Made by a program: the position numbers and the translations under genes. This document shows, piece after piece, positions 9,174 to 18,956 of a stretch of DNA of 64,000 nt. The stretch is from contig NZ_AP012327.1 in NCBI RefSeq assembly GCF_001042615.1, positions 434,001 through 498,000 on the forward strand. The letters run 5' to 3'. How positions within the stretch are numbered: position 1 is the first letter of the stretch; every line of letters begins with the position of its first letter. The notes under the pieces are model-generated. The model was not told the DNA's origin. It ran no database searches and saw only the letters and a program-made list of their open reading frames with translations. Source of the stretch: Bifidobacterium catenulatum subsp. kashiwanohense JCM 15439 = DSM 21854 (lineage in GTDB: Bacteria > Actinomycetota > Actinomycetes > Actinomycetales > Bifidobacteriaceae).

Positions 9174-9482
9174 ATGGCGGGACAGAAAATCCGCATCAGG
9201 CTTAAGTCCTATGACCATGAGGTCATCGACCAATCGGCGAAGAAGATCGTCGAAACGGTGACGAACGCGGGCGCAACTGTGGTTGGCCCGGTTCCGCTCC
9301 CGACCGAGAAGAACGTGTTCGTCGTTATCCGTTCTCCTCACAAGTACAAGGATTCTCGCGAGCATTTCGAGATGCGCACTCATAAGCGTCTCATCGACAT
9401 TGTGGACCCGACCCCGAAGGCCGTGGATTCCCTTATGCACATTGATCTGCCCGCAGACGTGAACATCGAGATCAAGCTGTAA
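9174..9482 (+). CDS. rpsJ: 30S ribosomal protein uS10
   Basis: A 102-residue S10 of full length, with the opening [20 protein letters not shown] and the loop [20 protein letters not shown] typical of the family. S10 sits in the head of the 30S subunit and, with NusB, takes part in transcription antitermination. It is the first gene of the S10-spc-alpha supercluster. The ATG at 9174 follows AGAAAGGGCGGAAGG. The next gene, rplC, starts 17 bases after its stop. Confidence 0.98.
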   Translation: MAGQKIRIRLKSYDHEVIDQSAKKIVETVTNAGATVVGPVPLPTEKNVFVVIRSPHKYKDSREHFEMRTHKRLIDIVDPTPKAVDSLMHIDLPADVNIEIKL

Positions 9483-9499
9483 GGGAGGAGGGAACCATT

Positions 9500-10141
9500 A
9501 TGTCTAATCGCACCGCACTGCTGGGCAAGAAGCTCGGCATGTCTCAGGTCTGGGACGAGAACGGTTTCTTCGTTCCTGTGACCCTCGTTGATGTCTCCAC
9601 CAACGTGGTGACCGCTGTCAAGTCCGAAGAGTCCGACGGCTACAAGGCTGTTCAGCTTGGCTACGGCCAGGTTGACCCGACCAAGGTGACTAAGCCGCTC
9701 GCCGGTCACTTCGCCAAGGCTGGCGTCACCCCGCGTCGTCACCTCGCTGAGGTCCGTACTGATAACGCCGAAGAGTTCGAGCCGGGTCAGGAGCTGACCG
9801 CTGAGCTGTTCCCGGAGGGTACTCTGGTCGACGTGACCGGTACCACCAAGGGCAAGGGCTTCGCAGGCACCATCAAGCGCTGGGGCTTCAAGTCCTATCG
9901 TCGTACCCACGGCTCTCACAAGAACGAGCGTCGTCCTGGCTCTGTCGGCGCATGCGCTACCCCGAGCCGTATCCTCAAGGGCAAGCGTATGGCTGGCCGC
10001 ATGGGTCATGTGACCAACACCACGCTGAACCTCACCATCGTTTCGTCGGATGTTGAGAACGGCGTGCTCGCCATCAAGGGCGCCATCCCGGGCCCGAAGG
10101 GCAGCATCGTTCTCGTCCGTTCGGCAGTGAAGGGAGCCTGA
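9500..10141 (+). CDS. rplC: 50S ribosomal protein uL3
   Basis: A 213-residue L3. It has the GTTKGKGFAGTIKRWGF segment whose loop reaches toward the peptidyl transferase centre, followed by the HGSHKNERRPGSVGAC basic stretch. L3 is an early assembly protein that binds 23S domain VI. A GGGAGGAGG ribosome binding site precedes the ATG. It lies six bases before rplD in the same operon. Confidence 0.98.
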   Translation: MSNRTALLGKKLGMSQVWDENGFFVPVTLVDVSTNVVTAVKSEESDGYKAVQLGYGQVDPTKVTKPLAGHFAKAGVTPRRHLAEVRTDNAEEFEPGQELTAELFPEGTLVDVTGTTKGKGFAGTIKRWGFKSYRRTHGSHKNERRPGSVGACATPSRILKGKRMAGRMGHVTNTTLNLTIVSSDVENGVLAIKGAIPGPKGSIVLVRSAVKGA

Positions 10142-10147
10142 TAAATC

Positions 10148-10813
10148 ATGGCAAACGTTACTCTGAACGTTACCGATAACCAGGGCAATGCAACCGGAAC
10201 CGTCGAGGCTCCGGCTGAGATCTTTGGCTTCTCCGCCGAAGAAGTCCAGTCCCGTATTCCGCTGATTCACCAGGTTGTGGTGGCCCAGCGCGCCGCTGCT
10301 CGTCAGGGCACCCATGCCACCAAGACTCGCGGCATGGTTTCCGGCGGTGGCCGCAAGCCGTGGAAGCAGAAGGGCACCGGTCGTGCTCGTCAGGGCTCCA
10401 TCCGCGCACCGCAGTGGTACCACGGTGGCACCGTGTTCGGTCCGCAGCCGCGTGACTACTCCCAGCGCACCCCGAAGAAGATGAAGGCCGCTGCTCTCAA
10501 GTACGTGCTTTCCGATCGCGCCAACGCAGGTCGCGTGGCAGTCGTGGACTTCGGCGTTTCCGAAGCCCCGTCCACCAAGGCCGCTGTTGCCGCTCTTACC
10601 CCGGTGACCGAGAACAAGTTCACCACCGTGGTGCTCTCTCGCGAGAATGTGAACGAATGGCTTTCCGTTCGTAACATCCCGACCGTTCACCCGATCTTCG
10701 CCGATCAGCTCAACACGTACGATGTGGTCACCGCTCAGTACGTGGTCTTCTCCAAGGAAGGCTTCGACGCTTTCCTTGCTGCGAAGGCTGAGCCGGCTGC
10801 AAAGGAGGCCTGA
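10148..10813 (+). CDS. rplD: 50S ribosomal protein uL4
   Basis: A 221-residue L4 with the glycine- and arginine-rich extended loop [18 protein letters not shown], which lines the peptide exit tunnel. In enterobacteria L4 represses its own operon through the S10 leader. The long leader upstream of rpsJ would allow such control here, but no matching structure was identified. The C-terminus is a short alanine- and lysine-rich tail. Confidence 0.98.
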   Translation: MANVTLNVTDNQGNATGTVEAPAEIFGFSAEEVQSRIPLIHQVVVAQRAAARQGTHATKTRGMVSGGGRKPWKQKGTGRARQGSIRAPQWYHGGTVFGPQPRDYSQRTPKKMKAAALKYVLSDRANAGRVAVVDFGVSEAPSTKAAVAALTPVTENKFTTVVLSRENVNEWLSVRNIPTVHPIFADQLNTYDVVTAQYVVFSKEGFDAFLAAKAEPAAKEA

Positions 10814-10818
10814 TTTTC

Positions 10819-11115
10819 ATGGTCGCTATTCACAAGCCCGCACACGACATCATCCTCAAGCCTGTCGTTTCTGAGAAGAGCTACGCTCTGTCCGATCGCG
10901 GTCAGTACACCTTCGTGGTGGCTCCGAACGCGAACAAGGTTCAGATCAAGCAGGCAATCGAAGAGATCTTCAATGTCAAGGTGACGAACGTCAACACCCT
11001 CAACCGCGCCGGCAAGCGTCAGCGCACCCGCAACGGTTTCGGCCAGCGCGTCAATCAGAAGCGCGCCATCGTGACCGTCGCCGAGGGCCAGACGATCGAC
11101 ATCTTCGGTAACTGA
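10819..11115 (+). CDS. rplW: 50S ribosomal protein uL23
   Basis: A 98-residue L23 with the opening [17 protein letters not shown] and the family segment [21 protein letters not shown]23 surrounds the tunnel exit and is a docking site for trigger factor and SRP. It starts five bases after rplD, and the end of rplD (AAAGGAGGCC) supplies its ribosome binding site. Confidence 0.98.
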   Translation: MVAIHKPAHDIILKPVVSEKSYALSDRGQYTFVVAPNANKVQIKQAIEEIFNVKVTNVNTLNRAGKRQRTRNGFGQRVNQKRAIVTVAEGQTIDIFGN

Positions 11116-11151
11116 AGGCTAGCCGAGAAAAGTTAAAGGAAGAACTAGATT

Positions 11152-11982
11152 ATGGCTATCCGCGTTTATAAGCCGACGACTGCAGGCCGCCGTAACGCGT
11201 CCGTCTCGGACTTCTCCGAGCTTACGCGTTCTACGCCTGAGAAGTCGCTGGTTCGCAAACTCAGCAAGACTGGCGGTCGTAACTCCTACGGCCGTATGAC
11301 CTCCCGCCATCGTGGCGGTGGTCACAAGCGCCAGTACCGTCTCATCGACTTCAAGCGTTGGGACAAGGACGGCGTGCCGGCAACGGTCGCTCACATCGAG
11401 TACGACCCGAACCGTTCCGCTCGTATCGCACTGCTGCACTACGCAGATGGTGAGAAGCGCTACATCATCGCTCCGGAAGGTATCAAGCAGGGTGACGTCA
11501 TCGAGACCGGTGCCCAGGCTGATATCAAGCCGGGCAACAACCTGCCGCTGCGCAACATCCCGACTGGTACCGTGGTGCACGCGATTGAGCTCCGCCCGCT
11601 GGGTGGCGCCAAGATCGCTCGTTCCGCAGGTGCTTCCGTGCAGCTCGTCGCCAAGGATGGCGCTTACGCCCAGCTGCGTATGCCGTCCGGCGAAATCCGC
11701 AACGTGGATGCTCGCTGCCGCGCAACCGTTGGTGAGGTCGGCAACTCTGATCACGCCAACATCCAGCTCGGTAAGGCAGGTCGTGCACGTTGGATGGGCA
11801 AGCGCCCGATCACCCGTGGTGAATCCATGAACCCTGTCGATCACCCGCACGGCGGTCGTACCCGCGGTGGCAAGCCGCCGGTTTCTCCGTGGGGCAAGGG
11901 CGAGGTTCGTACCCGCCGTCCGAAGAAGGCTTCGAACAAGATGATTGTTCGTCGTCGCCCGAATGGTAAGAACCGTAAGTAA
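11152..11982 (+). CDS. rplB: 50S ribosomal protein uL2
   Basis: A 276-residue L2 of usual length. It has the [14 protein letters not shown] segment, the central [12 protein letters not shown] fold and the C-terminal [17 protein letters not shown] motif, whose first histidine is near the peptidyl transferase centre. L2 is needed for subunit joining. It is preceded by AAAGGAAG and followed 15 bases later by rpsS. Confidence 0.98.
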   Translation: MAIRVYKPTTAGRRNASVSDFSELTRSTPEKSLVRKLSKTGGRNSYGRMTSRHRGGGHKRQYRLIDFKRWDKDGVPATVAHIEYDPNRSARIALLHYADGEKRYIIAPEGIKQGDVIETGAQADIKPGNNLPLRNIPTGTVVHAIELRPLGGAKIARSAGASVQLVAKDGAYAQLRMPSGEIRNVDARCRATVGEVGNSDHANIQLGKAGRARWMGKRPITRGESMNPVDHPHGGRTRGGKPPVSPWGKGEVRTRRPKKASNKMIVRRRPNGKNRK

Positions 11983-11997
11983 GGGAGTGTCGAGTAG

Positions 11998-12276
11998 ATG
12001 ACTCGTAGCATCAAGAAGGGCCCCTTCGTCGACGCCCACCTGCAGAAGAAAGTCGACGAGCAGAACGAGAAGGGTACGCACAACGTCATCAAGACGTGGT
12101 CCCGTCGTTCGATGATCACCCCTGATTTCATCGGACACACCTTCGCCGTTCACGATGGCCGCAAGCACGTTCCGGTGTTCGTCACCGAATCCATGGTTGG
12201 CCACAAGCTCGGTGAGTTCGCCCCGACCAAGACCTTCAAGGGTCATGTGAAGGACGACAAGAAGGCACGCCGCTAA
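11998..12276 (+). CDS. rpsS: 30S ribosomal protein uS19
   Basis: A 92-residue S19 beginning [15 protein letters not shown], with the conserved [20 protein letters not shown] core. It forms a complex with S13 in the 30S head near the A site. The ATG follows AGGGAGTGTCGAGTAG. Position after rplB is the standard order. Confidence 0.98.
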   Translation: MTRSIKKGPFVDAHLQKKVDEQNEKGTHNVIKTWSRRSMITPDFIGHTFAVHDGRKHVPVFVTESMVGHKLGEFAPTKTFKGHVKDDKKARR

Positions 12277-12292
12277 AGGAGAGTAAGGACAC

Positions 12293-12652
12293 ATGGAAGC
12301 TAAAGCAATCGCTCGTCACGTCCGCGTGACGCCGCGCAAGGCTCGCCGTATGGTCGACCTCATCCGAGGCAAGAAGGCGACCGAAGCCATCACCATTCTG
12401 AAGTTCGCTCCGCAGGACGCATCCCTTCCGGTGCGTAAGGTCCTAGAGAGCGCCATCGCGAACGCTCGCGTGAAGGCCGACAAGGCCGGCGAACCGTTCC
12501 GTGAGAACGACCTGGTCGTGAAGGAGACCTATGTGGACGAAGGCGTGACGCTCAAGCGTTTCCGCGCTCGTGCACAGGGCCGTGCCGCTCGTATCAACAA
12601 GCGCACCAGCCACATCACGGTCGTCGTCGCTAACAAGGAAGGAAACCGCTAA
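12293..12652 (+). CDS. rplV: 50S ribosomal protein uL22
   Basis: A 119-residue L22 with the opening [20 protein letters not shown]. The conserved beta-hairpin region ([20 protein letters not shown]) lines the exit tunnel and is where macrolide-resistance changes occur in other bacteria; nothing abnormal is seen here. It starts behind AAAGGAGAGTAAGG and sits two bases before rpsC. Confidence 0.98.
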   Translation: MEAKAIARHVRVTPRKARRMVDLIRGKKATEAITILKFAPQDASLPVRKVLESAIANARVKADKAGEPFRENDLVVKETYVDEGVTLKRFRARAQGRAARINKRTSHITVVVANKEGNR

Positions 12653-12654
12653 AG

Positions 12655-13458
12655 ATGGGTCAGAAGATCAATCCGTTTGGCTACCGCCTGGGAATCACTG
12701 AGAGCCATCGTTCCAAGTGGTTCTCCGATTCCAACAAGGTCGGCGAACGCTACCGCGACTTCGTTCTCGAAGATGACGTCATCCGCAAGGCCATGAGCAA
12801 GGATCTCGAGCGTGCGGGCGTGTCCCGTATCGTCATCGAGCGTACCCGCGACCGCGTGCGTGTGGACATCCATACCGCTCGCCCGGGCATCGTCATCGGC
12901 CGCCGTGGTGCTGAAGCTGAGCGCGTTCGCGCCAAGCTTGAGAAGCTCACCGGCAAGCAGGTCCAGCTCAACATCTTCGAAGTGAAGAACGCAGCACTGG
13001 ACGCCCAGCTCGTCGCACAGGGCATCGCTGAGCAGCTCACCAACCGCGTGACCTTCCGTCGCGCGATGCGTAAGGCCCAGCAGGATGCCATGCGTGCAGG
13101 CGCCAAGGGTATTCGTATTAAGCTCTCCGGCCGCCTTGGTGGCGCCGAAATGAGCCGTTCCGAGTTCTATCGCGAGGGTCGCGTTCCGCTGCAGACCCTG
13201 CGCGCCCTCATCGATTACGGCTTCTTCGAAGCCAAGACCACTTACGGCCGTATCGGCGTGAAGGTCTGGATCTACAAGGGCGACATGACCGAGCGTGAGT
13301 TCGAAGAGCAGCAGGCACAGCAGGGCAACAACCGCCAGGGTCGCCGCGGCGATCGCCGTCCGCGTCGTGGCCAGCGCAATGCTGCTCCGCAGCAGAACGC
13401 AGCAGCAGAGGCTCCGGCCGCAGCTGAGGCACCTGCCGCAACGGAAACGAAGGAGTGA
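12655..13458 (+). CDS. rpsC: 30S ribosomal protein uS3
   Basis: A 267-residue S3. The KH type II domain carries the [20 protein letters not shown] signature, and the C-terminal domain ends in [12 protein letters not shown]. After about residue 215 there is an actinobacterial tail rich in Q, R, A, P and E that ends ATETKE and is not part of the ribosomal core. S3 guards the mRNA entry site. Confidence 0.98.
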   Translation: MGQKINPFGYRLGITESHRSKWFSDSNKVGERYRDFVLEDDVIRKAMSKDLERAGVSRIVIERTRDRVRVDIHTARPGIVIGRRGAEAERVRAKLEKLTGKQVQLNIFEVKNAALDAQLVAQGIAEQLTNRVTFRRAMRKAQQDAMRAGAKGIRIKLSGRLGGAEMSRSEFYREGRVPLQTLRALIDYGFFEAKTTYGRIGVKVWIYKGDMTEREFEEQQAQQGNNRQGRRGDRRPRRGQRNAAPQQNAAAEAPAAAEAPAATETKE

Positions 13459-13466
13459 GCTGAGAA

Positions 13467-13886
13467 ATGCTTATCCCAAAGAGAACCAAGTATCGTAAGC
13501 AGCACCGTCCGGTTCGCCGTGGCATGTCCAAGGGCGGAAACGAGATCGCATTCGGCGATTTCGGTATCCAGGCTCTGGCTCCAGCTTATGTGACCAACCG
13601 CCAGATCGAGGCCGCTCGTATTGCCATGACCCGCTACATCAAGCGTGGTGGCCGCGTGTGGATCACGATCTTCCCGGATCGTCCGCTGACCAAGAAGCCG
13701 CTTGGCACCCGAATGGGTTCCGGTAAGGGTACTCCGGAATTCTGGATCGCTAACGTCCACCCGGGTCGCGTTATGTTCGAGATCGGTGGCGTGTCCGAGG
13801 ATGTCGCTCGCGAGGCTCTGCGCCGCGCAATCGACAAGCTCCCTATGAAGTGCCGTGTTATTGCTCGTGAAGGCGGTGACATCTGA
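13467..13886 (+). CDS. rplP: 50S ribosomal protein uL16
   Basis: A 139-residue L16 that opens [15 protein letters not shown] and has the [14 protein letters not shown] and [20 protein letters not shown] motifs. It helps place the A-site tRNA. Its TGA shares bases with the rpmC start (TGATG), which indicates translational coupling. Confidence 0.98.
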   Translation: MLIPKRTKYRKQHRPVRRGMSKGGNEIAFGDFGIQALAPAYVTNRQIEAARIAMTRYIKRGGRVWITIFPDRPLTKKPLGTRMGSGKGTPEFWIANVHPGRVMFEIGGVSEDVAREALRRAIDKLPMKCRVIAREGGDI

Positions 13887-14143
13887 TGGCAGTCGGAACT
13901 GCAGACTACACCATGAAGAATCTGAACGAGAAGACCAACGAGGAGATCGAGGGCTTCCTCAAGAAGTCCAAGGAAGAGCTGTTCAACCTGCGCTTCCAGT
14001 CCGCGACCGGTCAGCTCGAAAACACCGCCCGCCTCAAGGCGGTCAAGCACGACATCGCCAGGATGTACACCGTCCTGCGCGAGCGTGAGCTCGGCATCAG
14101 CCAGGCCCCCGAGGCGACCGAAACGAAAGCTGAGGAGAAGTAA
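13886..14143 (+). CDS. rpmC: 50S ribosomal protein uL29
   Basis: An 85-residue L29, a two-helix protein at the tunnel exit. The core is [20 protein letters not shown] followed by [20 protein letters not shown]. It is longer than the family norm of about 65 residues because of nine extra N-terminal residues (MAVGTADYT) and an acidic tail. Translation could instead begin at the internal ATG of MKNLNEKT. The 13886 start overlaps the rplP stop and is kept for that reason. Confidence 0.96.
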   Translation: MAVGTADYTMKNLNEKTNEEIEGFLKKSKEELFNLRFQSATGQLENTARLKAVKHDIARMYTVLRERELGISQAPEATETKAEEK

Positions 14144-14403
14144 TGGCTGAAGAGCGTAACTTCCGCAAGGTTCGTCGCGGTTACGTCGTGTCCGATAAGA
14201 TGGACAAGACGATTTCCGTCGAGCTCGAGCAGCGTTCGACCCACCCGCTGTACGGCAAGGTCGTGCGTTCCACTCGTACGGTCAAGGTCCATGATGAACA
14301 CAACGAGGCTCACATTGGCGACCTCGTGAGTATTATGGAGACTCGGCCCCTGAGCAAGACCAAGCGTTGGCGTCTCGATAGCATCATCGAGCGCGCTAAG
14401 TAA
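14143..14403 (+). CDS. rpsQ: 30S ribosomal protein uS17
   Basis: An 86-residue S17 with an OB fold, opening [20 protein letters not shown] and ending in [15 protein letters not shown]. Its ATG overlaps the rpmC stop by one base (TAATG). A 91-base gap with a strong hairpin separates it from rplN, so this gene ends the S10-type block. Confidence 0.98.
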   Translation: MAEERNFRKVRRGYVVSDKMDKTISVELEQRSTHPLYGKVVRSTRTVKVHDEHNEAHIGDLVSIMETRPLSKTKRWRLDSIIERAK

Positions 14404-14428
14404 ATAAGTTCGGCAAGGCTCCGTGAGT

Positions 14429-14461
14429 CACCCCGCCTGCTTCAAGCAGGCAGGCGGGGTG
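14429..14461 (+). promoter_or_regulatory. Strong hairpin between rpsQ and rplN
   Basis: Perfect 12-bp, G+C-rich stem CACCCCGCCTGC / GCAGGCGGGGTG around a 9-base loop, without a T-run. It sits exactly at the junction of the S10-like and spc-like blocks, and may be a leaky terminator, an RNA processing site or a protein-binding hairpin. Confidence 0.6.
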
Positions 14462-14494
14462 CTTGGGGAGAACCAGCTCGGCTAAGGAGAATCA

Positions 14495-14863
14495 ATGATT
14501 CAGCAGGAAACGCGGCTTCATGTCGCCGACAACACGGGTGCGAAGGAACTCCTCGCCATCCGAGTGCTCGGCGGATCGAAGCGACGCTATGCCGGCATCG
14601 GCGACGTGATCGTCGCCTCCGTCAAGGACGCCATCCCTGGCGGGTCGGTCAAGAAGGGCGACGTCGTCAAGGCTGTCGTCGTCCGCACTGTCAAGGAGCA
14701 CCGTCGTGTGGACGGCTCCTACATCAAGTTCGACGAGAACGCCGCCGTCATTCTCGGCTCTGGCCGTGAACCGAAGGGCACTCGTATCTTCGGACCGGTC
14801 GGTCGTGAACTGCGCGACAAGCGCTTCATGAAGATCGTGTCCCTCGCCCCGGAGGTGATCTGA
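14495..14863 (+). CDS. rplN: 50S ribosomal protein uL14
   Basis: A 122-residue L14, a beta-barrel protein at the subunit interface. It opens [20 protein letters not shown] and ends in a [20 protein letters not shown] segment. Preceded by CTAAGGAGAATCA. It is the first gene of the spc-type block and lies one base before rplX. Confidence 0.98.
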
Positions 14864-14864
14864 C

Positions 14865-15200
14865 ATGGCAGCCAAGATTAAGAGCGGCGACCTGGTCAAG
14901 GTCATCCGCGGCAAGGATCGCGGCAAGGAAGGCACCGTCAAGCAGGTGCTCAAGGACGATCGTCTGATCGTTGAAGGCGTGCAGATCGTCAAGAAGCACG
15001 TTCGCGCCACGCAGCAGGGCCAGCAGGCCGGCATCGTGGCTGTCGAGGCTCCGATTCATCGCTCCAACGTGATGGTCATCGATCCGGAGACCAAGCAGCC
15101 GACCCGCGTGCGCATCGTCGAAAAGGAAGAGGCTCGCGACGGCAAGGTGAAGACCGTGCGTGTGCGTGTTGCCAAGAAGTCCGGAAAGGAGCTGGCATGA
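14865..15200 (+). CDS. rplX: 50S ribosomal protein uL24
   Basis: A 111-residue L24 with the KOW motif in [19 protein letters not shown] and the [20 protein letters not shown] segment. It starts assembly of the 50S subunit by binding the 5' end of 23S rRNA. Its stop overlaps the rplE start by four bases (ATGA). Confidence 0.98.
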
Positions 15201-15769
15201 CCGATACCACTGTCGAAGCGCCGGCAACTCCGCGCTTGAAGCAAAAGTATAACGAGCAGATCGTGCCGGAGCTGGAGAAGGAATTCCACTACTCCAACCC
15301 GATGCAGGTTGCTCGCGTCCAGAAGGTCGTCGTCTCCATGGGCGTTGGCGCCGCTGCTCGCGACTCCAAGCTCATCGAAGGCGCCGTCAAGGACCTCACC
15401 CTGATCACCGGCCAGAAGCCGAAGATCACCAAGGCCAAGAAGTCCGTCGCACAGTTCCACCTGCGTGAAGGCCAGGCCATCGGCGCTTACGTCACCCTGC
15501 GTGGCGAGCGCATGTGGGAGTTCCTGGATCGCCTTCTGACCATGGCTCTGCCGCGTATCCGCGATTTCCGTGGCATCAACGGCAACCAGTTCGACGGTCA
15601 GGGCAACTACAACTTTGGTCTCACCGAGCAGTCCATGTTCCACGAGATCGATCCGGATTCGATCGATCACCAGCGCGGTATGGACATCACCGTGGTGACC
15701 AGCACCAAGGACGACAAGGAAGCTCGCGTGCTCCTGAAGCATCTCGGCTTCCCCTTCAAGGAGAACTGA
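15197..15769 (+). CDS. rplE: 50S ribosomal protein uL5
   Basis: A 190-residue L5 that binds 5S rRNA in the central protuberance. It has the opening [20 protein letters not shown], the [20 protein letters not shown] stretch and the C-terminal [20 protein letters not shown]. It starts inside the end of rplX and is followed one base later by rpsN. Confidence 0.98.
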
Positions 15770-15770
15770 T

Positions 15771-15956
15771 ATGGCAAAAACCGCTCTTAAGAACAAGGCG
15801 GCCGCTAAGCCGAAGTTCAAGGTGCGCGCTTACACGCGTTGCCAGGTCTGCGGTCGTCCTCACTCCGTCTACCGCAAGTTCGGCCTTTGCCGCATCTGCC
15901 TTCGTGAGAAGGCCCACCGCGGCGAGCTGCCCGGCGTTACGAAGTCCAGTTGGTAA
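15771..15956 (+). CDS. rpsN: 30S ribosomal protein uS14, zinc-binding type
   Basis: A 61-residue type Z S14 with two CxxC pairs (RCQVCGRPH and GLCRICLRE). It therefore binds zinc, unlike the longer zinc-free form that some actinobacteria induce when zinc is scarce. It stands in the usual place between rplE and rpsH. An 84-base gap follows. Confidence 0.97.
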   Translation: MAKTALKNKAAAKPKFKVRAYTRCQVCGRPHSVYRKFGLCRICLREKAHRGELPGVTKSSW

Positions 15957-16040
15957 ATAACGACGCTGAAGGTCCGCGGCCCAATCGCTGAAAAGCGTGC
16001 GGGCGGCGGAAACCACGGCGAGAAAGGGCAATAAGCCCAA

Positions 16041-16439
16041 ATGACAATGACAGATCCGATCGCAGACATGCTTACGCGTCTGCGTAATGCGAGCGCGGCA
16101 AAGCACGAAACCGTGGATATGCCGTACTCCAAGTTCAAGGCGAACATCGCCGAGATTCTGAAGCGCGAAGGCTACATCAAGGACTTCACCGCTAAGGAAG
16201 CCAAGGTCGGCCAGACTCTCGAGGTCACCCTCAAGTATGGTCCGAACGGCGAGCGTTCCATCCAGGGCATCAAGCGCATCTCCAAGCCGGGCCTGCGTCG
16301 TTACGCAAAGTCCGATGCTCTGCCGATGCCGCTCGGTGGCCTTGGCATCGCAATCATCTCGACTAGCTCGGGACTGCTGACCCAGAAGGAATGCCTCGAC
16401 CGAGGCATCGGCGGCGAAATCGTCGCTTTCGTTTGGTGA
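16041..16439 (+). CDS. rpsH: 30S ribosomal protein uS8
   Basis: A 132-residue S8 beginning [17 protein letters not shown] and ending [25 protein letters not shown] (here [19 protein letters not shown]). It binds helix 21 of 16S rRNA and in enterobacteria is the spc operon autorepressor. The ribosome binding site is AGAAAGGGCAATAAG. Confidence 0.97.
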   Translation: MTMTDPIADMLTRLRNASAAKHETVDMPYSKFKANIAEILKREGYIKDFTAKEAKVGQTLEVTLKYGPNGERSIQGIKRISKPGLRRYAKSDALPMPLGGLGIAIISTSSGLLTQKECLDRGIGGEIVAFVW

Positions 16440-16456
16440 GAAAGGAGAGCTGAAAC

Positions 16457-16996
16457 ATGGCATCGCATATTGGTAAGCTCCCCGTCACCATTCCTGCTGG
16501 CGTGGAAGTTAAGATCGACGGTCAGTCCTTCACCGCCAAGGGCGTTAAGGGCACTGACTCCTACGAGATTCCGGAAGGCATCACCGCTCAGGTCGAAGGC
16601 AACGAGATCATCCTCGTCCCGGCTGACGATCTGCGCCCGACCCGTGCAAAGCACGGCCTGGCTCGTTCCATTGTGGCGAGCATGGTCAAGGGCGTGCACG
16701 AGGGCTATGCCAAGACCCTGGATATCGTTGGCACCGGTTACCGTGCTCAGGCGAAGGGTAAGGGTATCGAGTTCTCCCTCGGTTATTCCCACACCATCAC
16801 CGTTGAGCCGCCGGAAGGCATCGAGTTCGAACTGCCGAACCCGAATCAGGTGATCGTCAAGGGTATCGACAAGCAGGCTGTCGGCCAGTGCGCCGCTAAC
16901 ATCCGCAAGCTTCGCGCTCCGGAACCCTACAAGGGCAAGGGCGTCAAGTACTCGGATGAACGCATCCTGCGCAAGGCTGGAAAGGCTGGTAAGTAA
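16457..16996 (+). CDS. rplF: 50S ribosomal protein uL6
   Basis: A 179-residue L6 made of two similar domains. It opens [17 protein letters not shown] and ends with the conserved [18 protein letters not shown] segment (here [17 protein letters not shown]). It lies near the elongation-factor binding site. Its stop shares bases with the rplR start (TAATG). Confidence 0.98.
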   Translation: MASHIGKLPVTIPAGVEVKIDGQSFTAKGVKGTDSYEIPEGITAQVEGNEIILVPADDLRPTRAKHGLARSIVASMVKGVHEGYAKTLDIVGTGYRAQAKGKGIEFSLGYSHTITVEPPEGIEFELPNPNQVIVKGIDKQAVGQCAANIRKLRAPEPYKGKGVKYSDERILRKAGKAGK

Positions 16997-17367
16997 TGAG
17001 CGTCCAGATTTTCGGTAAGGGCAAGAAGGCCGCGCTTCAGCGCCGTCACGCTCGTCTGCGCAAGCGTATCAGCGGTACCCCGGAGCTCCCGCGTCTGGTG
17101 GTTACCCGTTCCAACCGTCACATGGTTGCCCAGATCATCGACGACACCAAGGGCATTACCTTGGTGAGCGAATCCACTCTGATGAGCGATTTCGCTGGTT
17201 TTGAGGGCACCAAGACCGAAGCCGCCAAGAAGGTCGGCGAACTGATTGCCAAGAAGGCTCAGGACGCAGGCATCACCGCGGTTGTGTTCGATCGTGGCGG
17301 CAACAAGTATCATGGCCGCGTCGCAGCTGTCGCTGAAGGCGCCCGCGAGGGAGGTCTGGCACTGTGA
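16996..17367 (+). CDS. rplR: 50S ribosomal protein uL18
   Basis: A 123-residue L18 with the [20 protein letters not shown] opening and the [20 protein letters not shown] ending. It binds 5S rRNA together with L5. It overlaps rpsE by four bases. Confidence 0.98.
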   Translation: MSVQIFGKGKKAALQRRHARLRKRISGTPELPRLVVTRSNRHMVAQIIDDTKGITLVSESTLMSDFAGFEGTKTEAAKKVGELIAKKAQDAGITAVVFDRGGNKYHGRVAAVAEGAREGGLAL

Positions 17368-18089
17368 GCGACAACGAAAAGGAAACCCAAGTGGCTGAAG
17401 AAACTCAGAACACTCAGGCTGCTGCTGAGGCTACCAACGAGGATCGCAAGTCCCGTCGTGGCCAGCGTGGTGAGGGTCGTCGTGGCGAGCGTCGCAACCG
17501 TCGTGAGGAATCTCACGAGAACGAGATGCTCGATCGCGTGGTGACCATCAACCGTGTGTCCAAGACCCACAAGGGTGGTCGTACGTTCAGCTTCGCCGCC
17601 CTCGTGGTGGTTGGCGACGGCAACGGCACCGTGGGCGTTGGCTACGGCAAGTCCCGTGAGGTCCCGGCTGCAATCGCCAAAGGCCAGCTGGATGCCAAGA
17701 AGCACATGTTCACTGTTCCGCGCGTCAAGGGCACCGTCACCCACCCGGTGATTGGTCATGATGCCGCAGGTACCGTGCTCCTGCGCCCGGCTGCTCCGGG
17801 TACCGGCGTTATCGCCGGCGGTGCAGTCCGCGCTGTCATGGAATGCGCTGGCATCACCGACGTCCTGACCAAGTCGATGGGCTCCGCCACCGCCGTCAAC
17901 GTGGTGCGTGCAACTGTCGACGCTCTCAAGAAGCTCGAAGAGCCGGAAGAGATCGCAGCTCGTCGTGGCATGTCCCTCGAAGAGGTGGCTCCTGACTCCT
18001 TGCTGCGTGCTCGCGCCGAAGGCATCGCCGAGGCTCGTAAGGCCCGTGAAGAAGCACAGGCCAAGGCCGCTCAGAAGGACGGTGAGTGA
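17364..18089 (+). CDS. rpsE: 30S ribosomal protein uS5
   Basis: A 241-residue S5, longer than the usual 165 or so because of an acidic then arginine-rich N-terminal extension of about 55 residues and a charged C-terminal tail. The core has [20 protein letters not shown] and [18 protein letters not shown]5 acts in translational accuracy. The GTG at 17364 overlaps the rplR stop. A second GTG at 17391, ten codons in, has the better ribosome binding site (AAAAGGAAA), so the true start may be there. Confidence 0.97.
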   Translation: MSDNEKETQVAEETQNTQAAAEATNEDRKSRRGQRGEGRRGERRNRREESHENEMLDRVVTINRVSKTHKGGRTFSFAALVVVGDGNGTVGVGYGKSREVPAAIAKGQLDAKKHMFTVPRVKGTVTHPVIGHDAAGTVLLRPAAPGTGVIAGGAVRAVMECAGITDVLTKSMGSATAVNVVRATVDALKKLEEPEEIAARRGMSLEEVAPDSLLRARAEGIAEARKAREEAQAKAAQKDGE

Positions 18090-18271
18090 TGACTAACCTG
18101 AACATCAAGCTGCACCACGGTCTGGTGAACTCCACTCCGAAGCAGCGTGCTGCGGCTCAGACTCTGGGCCTGAACAAGATTGGCAAGACCGTGACTCGTG
18201 AGGACACCCCGGCCCTTCGTGGCCAGCTGCTGGTTCTCCGTCACTTGGTCACCGTTGAGGAGGCTGACTGA
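18089..18271 (+). CDS. rpmD: 50S ribosomal protein uL30
   Basis: A 60-residue L30 with the conserved [23 protein letters not shown] core (here [20 protein letters not shown]). The ATG at 18089 overlaps the rpsE stop as TGATG. The GTG three bases earlier is less likely. Confidence 0.97.
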   Translation: MTNLNIKLHHGLVNSTPKQRAAAQTLGLNKIGKTVTREDTPALRGQLLVLRHLVTVEEAD

Positions 18272-18273
18272 TT

Positions 18274-18720
18274 ATGGCAGATATTCTGCAGATGCATGAC
18301 CTGAAGCCGGCTCCGGGCGCCAAGAAGGATCGCATTCGCGTCGGTCGTGGTGAAGGCTCCAAGGGTAAGACCTCGGGCCGTGGCGACAAGGGTACCAAGA
18401 AGCGCTATCAGGTTCGCCCGGGCTTCGAAGGTGGCCAGCTGCCGCTGTACATGCGCCTTCCGAAGCTGCGTGGCTTCAAGAGCCCGTTCAAGAAGGAATA
18501 TCAGGTCGTCAACGTCGCAGCTCTTGCGGAACTGTTCCCGCAGGGTGGCGAGATTACCGTTGCCGATTTGGTTGCCAAGGGTGCCGTGCGTGACGGCTAC
18601 CCGGTCAAGGTCCTGGGCGACGGCGAGGTTTCGGCTGCCTACACCATCAAGGGTGTCAAGGCTTCCGCTTCTGCCAAGTCCAAGATTGAGGCTGCCGGCG
18701 GCTCCATCTCCGAGGACTGA
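18274..18720 (+). CDS. rplO: 50S ribosomal protein uL15
   Basis: A 148-residue L15 with the glycine-rich extension [20 protein letters not shown] and the [20 protein letters not shown] signature. It is the last gene of this transcription block and is followed by a strong terminator, so secY has its own promoter here. Confidence 0.98.
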   Translation: MADILQMHDLKPAPGAKKDRIRVGRGEGSKGKTSGRGDKGTKKRYQVRPGFEGGQLPLYMRLPKLRGFKSPFKKEYQVVNVAALAELFPQGGEITVADLVAKGAVRDGYPVKVLGDGEVSAAYTIKGVKASASAKSKIEAAGGSISED

Positions 18721-18750
18721 TTCCACGGAATGTAGCTGACTTAAGCTCGT

Positions 18751-18797
18751 AAGTGAGGCTTCTCCCGCTGGGGCGGGGGAGGCCTCACTTCGTTTTT
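18751..18797 (+). terminator. Terminator after rplO
   Basis: Stem built from GTGAGGC...TCTCCCGC pairing with GCGGGGGA..GGCCTCAC, then CGTTTTTTCGG. It separates rplO from secY. Confidence 0.85.
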
Positions 18798-18956
18798 TCG
18801 GTCCAGTACGGGGATCGAAAAACAGTGCCCAGAGATCTAATGAAAACCGACAATGGAACACTCCATGTGTAGGTAGACGCCGTACGCTAGACTCGACCGG
18901 TAGAGTCTGTTTTTGCACGGGTGCGCCGGCGCGCACGTCGATGGAAGGAATCCCAG

